This document shows, piece after piece, positions 4,230 to 7,491 of a stretch of 7,491 nt of DNA. Every line of letters starts with the position of its first letter. Position 1 is the stretch's first letter. The notes beneath the pieces were generated by a model. The model was not told the DNA's origin. It searched no databases and worked only from the letters and a program-made list of their open reading frames with translations. The position numbers and the translations under genes were made by a program. The DNA is from Candidatus Liptonbacteria bacterium RIFOXYD1_FULL_36_11 (GTDB lineage: Bacteria; Patescibacteriota; Minisyncoccia; UBA6257; XYB1-36-10): positions 5,335-12,825 of the forward strand of contig MHLG01000015.1 of assembly GCA_001821375.1 (NCBI GenBank), given 5' to 3'.

Positions 4230-4790
4230 TTAATTTTGTTCGGGGGCAAAAACGGCGGCAGAGACAACGGTAGTCCATAAGCCGTCTTTATGGCCTTCGG
4301 CAGATTGGGTGATGTTAGTGGTTTTAAAAATCTTTCCAGAAGATTTATAAACTTGTTCCCTTTCGTCCCAAGCGGCGGAAGAATCAAATTCAAGACCTAA
4401 AGTAGTGGCAAGCATAGTGGCAGCAAGGTCTTCGGCGTAATCCCCTGCTTTTTGCTCTTTTTCGCCAAAAGAATGATGCTCGGATAAGTAGCCGTAATGA
4501 TTTGGATCGGAAGGCTGGGCGAGGCCGATAGACGAGCAGATAAGGCGATTAGGCTCGTTGGTAGCTTGCCTTGCCATAACAGTAAAAACCACCTGACCAG
4601 GATTAAGAAGTTTTTTTCCGTCTTCGCGAGAAACTCTTTTGCAATTCGGCGGAAAAATGGAACTGACAGAAACTAAATTAAATTCCGCTATGCCGGCATC
4701 GCGCAAAGCCATCTCAAAAGATTGCAGATATTCTTTATGGCGACCGACTCCCTTGGTAAAGAACATCTTTGAGGGAACAAAATTATTCAT
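4230..4790 (-). CDS. pdaD: Pyruvoyl-dependent arginine decarboxylase
   Basis: This enzyme converts arginine to agmatine, the first step of one polyamine route. It is made as a proenzyme that cuts itself at a Ser-Ser bond to form the pyruvoyl group. The 186-aa protein has the diagnostic cleavage region VSVSSIFPP: cutting between S43 and S44 would release a small beta chain of about 43 residues and an alpha chain starting with pyruvoyl-44. The following NCKRVS, the [13 protein letters not shown] strand and [11 protein letters not shown] also fit; E104 probably corresponds to the catalytic Glu of the archaeal enzyme. The length is normal for the family (about 160-190). No other polyamine gene is in the window. 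It lies 46 bp after the MurE-like gene and probably has its own promoter. There is no Shine-Dalgarno site. The symbol follows the archaeal/chlamydial family and the call is based on motifs. Confidence 0.93.
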   Translation of the reverse strand: MNNFVPSKMFFTKGVGRHKEYLQSFEMALRDAGIAEFNLVSVSSIFPPNCKRVSREDGKKLLNPGQVVFTVMARQATNEPNRLICSSIGLAQPSDPNHYGYLSEHHSFGEKEQKAGDYAEDLAATMLATTLGLEFDSSAAWDEREQVYKSSGKIFKTTNITQSAEGHKDGLWTTVVSAAVFAPEQN

Positions 4791-4797
4791 AAAGAAA

Positions 4798-4827
4798 ATA
4801 ATAAATCAAACAGAGGAAAAATTACAA
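4798..4827 (-). promoter_or_regulatory. Promoter of arginine decarboxylase, probably leaderless
   Basis: On the minus strand this reads TTGTAA, 18 nt, TATTAT, ending 7 nt before the ATG at 4790. The transcript would therefore start at or next to the start codon. It lies in the 46-bp gap after the MurE-like gene, so readthrough from upstream is also possible. Confidence 0.5.
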
Positions 4828-4836
4828 GGTGGAAAA

Positions 4837-6174
4837 CTATTTTTTAAGTTCCTCACGGGCAACGAGACGATCGTCCCAAGGAATTTTTTTACCGCCGGCT
4901 ACACAGATTGCTTGTTCGGAGCCTTTGCCGGTTATTAAAACTAAATCCCCTTCTGCCGCTAAAGAAAAAGCTTTTTTGATTGCTTCGCGGCGGTCTAGAA
5001 TTTTAAAAAGATTTTCTTGCAGTTTTTTGCCACTATTTTCCGCACCGAGAGCGACGGCATTTATTATTTCTTCGGGGTCGTCATCGTAAGGGTCTTCGTT
5101 TGTAATGATAACGATGTCAGAATTTTTTCCGGCAATTTCACCAAGAATGGGACGACGAGAGATGTCTCGGCCGCCACCGGTAGAACCGAGAATATGAATT
5201 ATTTTTTTATGGGGAATTTTTTTAGCGGCTTCGTAAAGCTTGCTAACAGCGTTCGGTTCAAAAGCGTAATCAATAATAACGGTAAAATTTTGCCCTTCAT
5301 CTATTTTTTCAAATCTTCCCGGAACGCCAGTTATTTTATTTAACCCATCTTTAATAGCAGATAAAGAAATTTCTTCGTTCAAGCCGACAGAAATAGCAGA
5401 TAAAGCATTATAAAAATTAAATTTGCCTGGAAGAGAAAGGAAAAAAGAGATTTTCTCTAAAATAAAACTTGAGCCTTTTCCATCTTCTTCTATAAAGCTA
5501 TCCAAAGGGAATATTTTTTTTGAGTTTTTAAATTCAATTCCGGAAACGCTAAAAGTTATTTTTTTATCGGCAGGGAAATTTAGAAAATATGCGGCGTGTT
5601 CGTCGTCGTTATTTACAATTATAGTTTTGGAAATTTTTTTACCCCTTATTATTTTATGACGGCAGCGCGAGAGATGAGAAAAAAGTTTTCCTTTAGCATT
5701 TTTATAATTAATAAAACCGCCGTGCGCTTCAATATGTTCAGGATAAAGATTGGTAAAAATTAAAGCATCATAATTAATAAAACGATGGCGAAATTGCTCT
5801 ATGCCTTGTGAGGTGGTTTCAATAACGGCATAACGGCAGTCGGCTTGCACCATTTTTTTTAGCATTTTTTGAGTAAAGAATCTTCCGACCATGGTCATTT
5901 TTTTATCGTTCAGCCATTCTTCACTGCCGATTTTAAACATAGCGGTGGAGGTGAAGCCAACTTTATAGCCAGCGCTTTCAAGCATTTTTGAGATGAGATA
6001 AACGGAGGTAGTTTTGCCGCTTGTGCCGGTAACGCCGATGACGATGAGTTTGTTTGAGGGAAAACCATAAAAAGCTGCCGAGAAAAAAGCCAAAAGAAAA
6101 TGATAAGCGGGCTGGATAGATTTAAAAAGCCGCTGGGGAATAATTTTTTTTATAAAAAATAAAAGACGTTCCAT
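4837..6174 (-). CDS. murE: MurE-like Mur ligase lacking the N-terminal domain
   Basis: Mur ligases join an amino acid to UDP-MurNAc peptides in the cytoplasm during peptidoglycan synthesis; MurE adds the third residue. This 445-aa protein has the ATP loop GVTGTSGKTT (47-56), ETTS (119-122), the FTNLYPEHIEAHG strand (140-152), the likely carbamylated lysine K161 in YKNAKGKLF, NALSA (256-260), VPGRFE (284-289), and the MurE C-terminal block DRREAIKKAF...LITGKGSEQ (394-421). MurE is usually about 480-500 aa with its P-loop near 110. Here the UDP-binding N-terminal domain is replaced by a short basic/hydrophobic stretch. The amino-acid motif DNPR is EDPY (360-363), and VDYAHTP is IDYAFEP (301-307). 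The substrate is therefore uncertain. It starts 6 bp after the tRNA-binding protein gene, so the two are co-transcribed. It ends in TAG. Confidence 0.88.
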   Translation of the reverse strand: MERLLFFIKKIIPQRLFKSIQPAYHFLLAFFSAAFYGFPSNKLIVIGVTGTSGKTTSVYLISKMLESAGYKVGFTSTAMFKIGSEEWLNDKKMTMVGRFFTQKMLKKMVQADCRYAVIETTSQGIEQFRHRFINYDALIFTNLYPEHIEAHGGFINYKNAKGKLFSHLSRCRHKIIRGKKISKTIIVNNDDEHAAYFLNFPADKKITFSVSGIEFKNSKKIFPLDSFIEEDGKGSSFILEKISFFLSLPGKFNFYNALSAISVGLNEEISLSAIKDGLNKITGVPGRFEKIDEGQNFTVIIDYAFEPNAVSKLYEAAKKIPHKKIIHILGSTGGGRDISRRPILGEIAGKNSDIVIITNEDPYDDDPEEIINAVALGAENSGKKLQENLFKILDRREAIKKAFSLAAEGDLVLITGKGSEQAICVAGGKKIPWDDRLVAREELKK

Positions 6175-6180
6175 AAATGT

Positions 6181-6522
6181 TTAATGAAGAAGAGACCCGG
6201 GAGGGATTTTTTTAGCTGGTTTTATAAGGATTATTTCTTCGGCGCCGCTTTTCTTCTTTTTTTGAGAAGCTAAAATCATAGCCTGGCTTTCTAAGCCGAA
6301 GATGGTTCGCGGCTCAAGATTAGTTATAAAAATAAATTGCTTGCCAATAAGCTTTTCCGGAGTAGAAAAAGTCTTAGCAATACCGGAGACGACTTGCCGC
6401 AATTTTTCTTCCCCAAAATCAACGAGGAGTTTTAATAGTTTATCTGAGCCGTCAATTTTTTCAGCGAAAATAACGGCACCGATTTTTAATTCAATTTTTT
6501 GGAAATAGTCAAATGAAATCAT
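6181..6522 (-). CDS. Free-standing tRNA-binding OB-fold protein (MetRS beta/C-terminal type)
   Basis: This 113-aa protein matches the EMAP-II-like tRNA-binding domain that forms the C-terminus of many methionyl-tRNA synthetases and increases their hold on tRNA. Visible family features are FxKIELKIGAV (7-17), EKIDGSDKLLKLLVDFG (21-37), RQVVSGIAKTFSTPEKLIGK (42-61), NLEPRTIFGLESQAMILAS (68-86) and a PPGSLLH end. The length is right for the stand-alone form; the catalytic MetRS is not in the window. The alternative is a CsaA/Trbp-like chaperone, but NLEPR...G(L/V)ESQ favours the MetRS type. It starts 26 bp after tRNA-Ser(CGA) and ends 6 bp before the MurE-like gene, suggesting a tRNA-to-protein transcript. 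No Shine-Dalgarno site is present. Confidence 0.9.
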   Translation of the reverse strand: MISFDYFQKIELKIGAVIFAEKIDGSDKLLKLLVDFGEEKLRQVVSGIAKTFSTPEKLIGKQFIFITNLEPRTIFGLESQAMILASQKKKKSGAEEIILIKPAKKIPPGSLLH

Positions 6523-6548
6523 AAAGTTTTTAGTTTTTTATCCGAGGG

Positions 6549-6635
6549 CGGAGGAGGTGAGATTTGAACTCACGATACCGTTGCCGGTATACCGCTTTTC
6601 GAGAGCGGCCCTTTCAACCACTCAGGCACTCCTCC
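6549..6635 (-). tRNA. tRNA-Ser(CGA)
   Basis: This tRNA decodes the UCG serine codon. It is an 87-nt class II tRNA with acceptor GGAGGAG/CTCCTCC, D-stem CCT/AGG, and anticodon stem CCGCT/AGCGG. The loop CTCGAAA carries CGA (complement of 6599-6601). The variable arm is ATACCG-GCAA-CGGTAT, the T-arm is GTGAG/TTCAAAT/CTCAC, and the discriminator is G. All stems are perfect and no CCA is encoded. It lies just ahead of the tRNA-binding protein gene on the same strand. Confidence 0.96.
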
Positions 6636-6643
6636 TTATTTAT

Positions 6644-6672
6644 ATTAAAGCGAATTTTTGCTTGAGGGGCAA
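6644..6672 (-). promoter_or_regulatory. Likely promoter of tRNA-Ser(CGA) and the genes after it
   Basis: On the minus strand this reads TTGCCC, 17 nt, TTTAAT, ending 8 nt before the tRNA 5' end. No clear terminator follows the tRNA, so it may also transcribe the tRNA-binding and MurE-like genes. Confidence 0.4.
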
Positions 6673-6695
6673 ATTTTTTATAAATTAGAAAAAGG

Positions 6696-6727
6696 AAAGG
6701 CTCGCAAATTTTCACTTGCAAGCCTTT
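6696..6727 (-). terminator. Terminator of the cold-shock-like gene
   Basis: A 12-bp stem (6696-6707 with 6716-6727; one G·U pair in minus-strand RNA, a C/A mismatch on the plus strand) has an 8-nt loop. CCTTTTTCT follows on the minus strand. It lies 22 bp after the stop at 6750. Confidence 0.8.
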
Positions 6728-6749
6728 GAATATTGAAGTTGGTTGGAAA

Positions 6750-7067
6750 TTAGCGTCTGTGTGTTGCTTGTAACATCACTTTTAAATCGTGAGTGTAAAT
6801 TTTTTGCTCTGCCTTCCTAAAATCACGCTCAAAACCCCAAGGAGAAGCCTTTGGTCCCTCAAGGTTCCGACTGCGTTTAAAGACAATATAATCCCCCTCT
6901 TCTGGATTTTTACCCAGTTTGAAGTCAGAAAATTGAGGTTCATTACTACCTGCCTCAATTTTCATACCATCGTTAAGGCGAAAATAGATTTTTTCACCTT
7001 TTTTACTAGTGGCAATATATCCATAACGCTTTTCATTAGAAAAAAAATCAACAGTGCCGAGTTCCAT
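6750..7067 (-). CDS. Small cold-shock-domain-like protein
   Basis: This 105-aa protein begins with the signature of a cold-shock OB-fold: GTVDFFSNEKRYGYIA (4-19), where KRYGYI resembles the RNA-binding motif RNP1 (KGFGFI), then IYFRLND (27-33) in place of RNP2 (VFFHxSD), and GDYIVFKRSRNLEGPKA later, like the GxxVxFxxxxxxxGPxA end of Csp proteins. An extra segment (about 34-56, polar and Asn/Glu/Lys rich) separates RNP2 from that end. A basic C-terminal extension (WGFERDFRKAEQKIYTHDLKVMLQATHRR) is absent from the usual 65-70 aa Csp. It is therefore a divergent, extended relative likely to bind RNA or single-stranded DNA; this is inferred from motifs. It forms a single-gene unit with its own promoter, a palindrome at the start site, and a terminator. 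Confidence 0.7.
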   Translation of the reverse strand: MELGTVDFFSNEKRYGYIATSKKGEKIYFRLNDGMKIEAGSNEPQFSDFKLGKNPEEGDYIVFKRSRNLEGPKASPWGFERDFRKAEQKIYTHDLKVMLQATHRR

Positions 7068-7096
7068 TTTTTTCCCGCTTTCTTTTAAAATTTTGG

Positions 7097-7116
7097 TTTA
7101 AAACATCTGTTTTAAA
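7097..7116. promoter_or_regulatory. Palindrome at the start site of the cold-shock-like gene
   Basis: TTTAAAAC and GTTTTAAA (8-bp perfect arms, 4-nt spacer) cover the predicted transcription start (about 7108) and touch the -10. It could be an operator or form a 5' hairpin in the mRNA. The arms are A/T rich, so chance is not excluded. Confidence 0.4.
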
Positions 7117-7143
7117 GCTAACATAAATAAACTTACTCGTCAA
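7115..7143 (-). promoter_or_regulatory. Promoter of the cold-shock-like gene
   Basis: On the minus strand this reads TTGACG, 17 nt, TAGCTT, with an upstream TGT giving an extended -10. The predicted leader is about 40 nt. Confidence 0.5.
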
Positions 7144-7172
7144 GTTTACTAAAAAACAGACCGGAAATTTTG

Positions 7173-7244
7173 TGCCCTCGCGAGGAATCGGACCTCGATT
7201 TACGCGTTAGGAGTGCGTAGTTCTATCCATTGAACTACGAGGGC
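7173..7244 (-). tRNA. tRNA-Arg(CCT)
   Basis: This tRNA decodes the AGG arginine codon. It is 72 nt with acceptor GCCCTCG/CGAGGGC, D-stem GTTC/GAAC, an anticodon arm ACGCA-CTCCTAA-CGCGT carrying CCT, a 4-nt variable loop, T-stem CGAGG/CCTCG and discriminator A. The last anticodon-stem pair (31-39) is A·C, and the T-loop reads TCCGATT, so position 55 is C rather than the near-universal U. No CCA is encoded. A T-run at about 7150-7155 may mark its 3' end. Confidence 0.93.
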
Positions 7245-7353
7245 TTTTAAGTTTTTATAATTTTATCACGCCAGGCGATAATTTAGAAAGGATTAATAAT
7301 GCATTTATTACCATAAAAAACATTCATATTCAACTTGATATTTTATTTTGCGC

Positions 7354-7382
7354 TTGAAAAGGTGAGGTTTTAAAGTTATTAT
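7354..7382 (+). promoter_or_regulatory. Promoter of tRNA-Ala
   Basis: TTGAAA, 17 nt and TATTAT end 11 nt before the tRNA-Ala 5' end on the same strand. Confidence 0.7.
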
Positions 7383-7393
7383 TTTTTAAAAAA

Positions 7394-7467
7394 GGGCCTA
7401 TGGTATAGCGGTAACATGCGACTATGGCATAGTCGAGTCCGGGGTTCAACTCCCCGTAGGTCCACCA
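7394..7467 (+). tRNA. tRNA-Ala(GGC), CCA encoded
   Basis: This tRNA decodes GCC/GCU alanine codons. The acceptor GGGCCTA/TAGGTCC contains the G3·U70 wobble that marks tRNA-Ala. The anticodon arm CGACT-ATGGCAT-AGTCG carries GGC with the A32-U38 pair usual for this isoacceptor. The T-arm is CGGGG/TTCAACT/CCCCG, the discriminator is A, and CCA follows directly (7465-7467), unlike the other tRNAs here. The D-arm (GTAT...ACAT) is weak, with one A·C mismatch, and looks like the D-arms of some tRNA-Gly. Confidence 0.94.
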
Positions 7468-7491
7468 AGAGAAATTTTGCAAATTTTTTAA

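Noticed and set aside
4072..4393. Minus-strand frames of 68 and 94 aa crossing 4072-4393
   Set aside because: They overlap the arginine decarboxylase gene in other frames, a terminator and a tRNA half, so they are shadows.
4639..5659. Plus-strand frames at 4639-4938, 4829-5089, 5017-5343 and 5423-5659
   Set aside because: They are opposite strands of the arginine decarboxylase and MurE-like genes, which carry catalytic motifs.
6302..7088. Plus-strand frames at 6302-6508 and 6789-7088
   Set aside because: They lie opposite the tRNA-binding and cold-shock-like genes and show no motif or promoter.
1..7491. Alternative genetic code with UGA as glycine (as in Gracilibacteria)
   Set aside because: None of the genes contains an in-frame TGA; tryptophan is TGG and glycines use GGN, so nothing supports it.
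1..7491. CRISPR array, rRNA or riboswitch
   Set aside because: No regularly spaced repeats, no rRNA segments and no recognisable riboswitch core were found on either strand.

Overview
The window reads as a piece of a low-GC Patescibacteria (Candidate Phyla Radiation) chromosome, probably Parcubacteria-like. This is inferred from the very small genes, a DUF5652-type membrane protein, a Mur ligase lacking its usual N-terminal domain, a free-standing tRNA-binding OB-fold protein, a pyruvoyl-dependent arginine decarboxylase, and tRNA genes that mostly lack an encoded CCA. Shine-Dalgarno sites are nearly absent. All the protein genes lie on the minus strand and use the standard code as far as can be seen, with no in-frame TGA.

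Read in the direction of transcription (right to left), the right part holds tRNA-Arg(CCT), then a small cold-shock-like protein with its own promoter and terminator. Next comes tRNA-Ser(CGA), followed closely by a tRNA-binding protein and a MurE-like ligase, which look like one transcription unit. The arginine decarboxylase follows with its own likely promoter and a terminator. At the far right edge tRNA-Ala(GGC) is on the plus strand.

The middle (about 3360-4210) is the most unusual part. It contains a tRNA-Ile(GAT) interrupted by a hairpin-forming insertion of about 53 nt, an intact tRNA-Ser(TGA) sitting inside the two halves of another serine-type tRNA, and a 161-bp fold-back repeat whose left end appears to provide the promoter of a 73-aa gene.

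The left part holds that 73-aa gene, then a run of four tiny membrane proteins ending at a strong terminator. The window ends inside dnaG (DNA primase), nearly complete but running off the left edge. A short palindromic repeat appears to be embedded in frame in its C-terminal region.

No CRISPR array, transposase gene, rRNA or complete mobile element was found. The interesting biology lies in the tRNA genes and the short repeats rather than in a new protein system.
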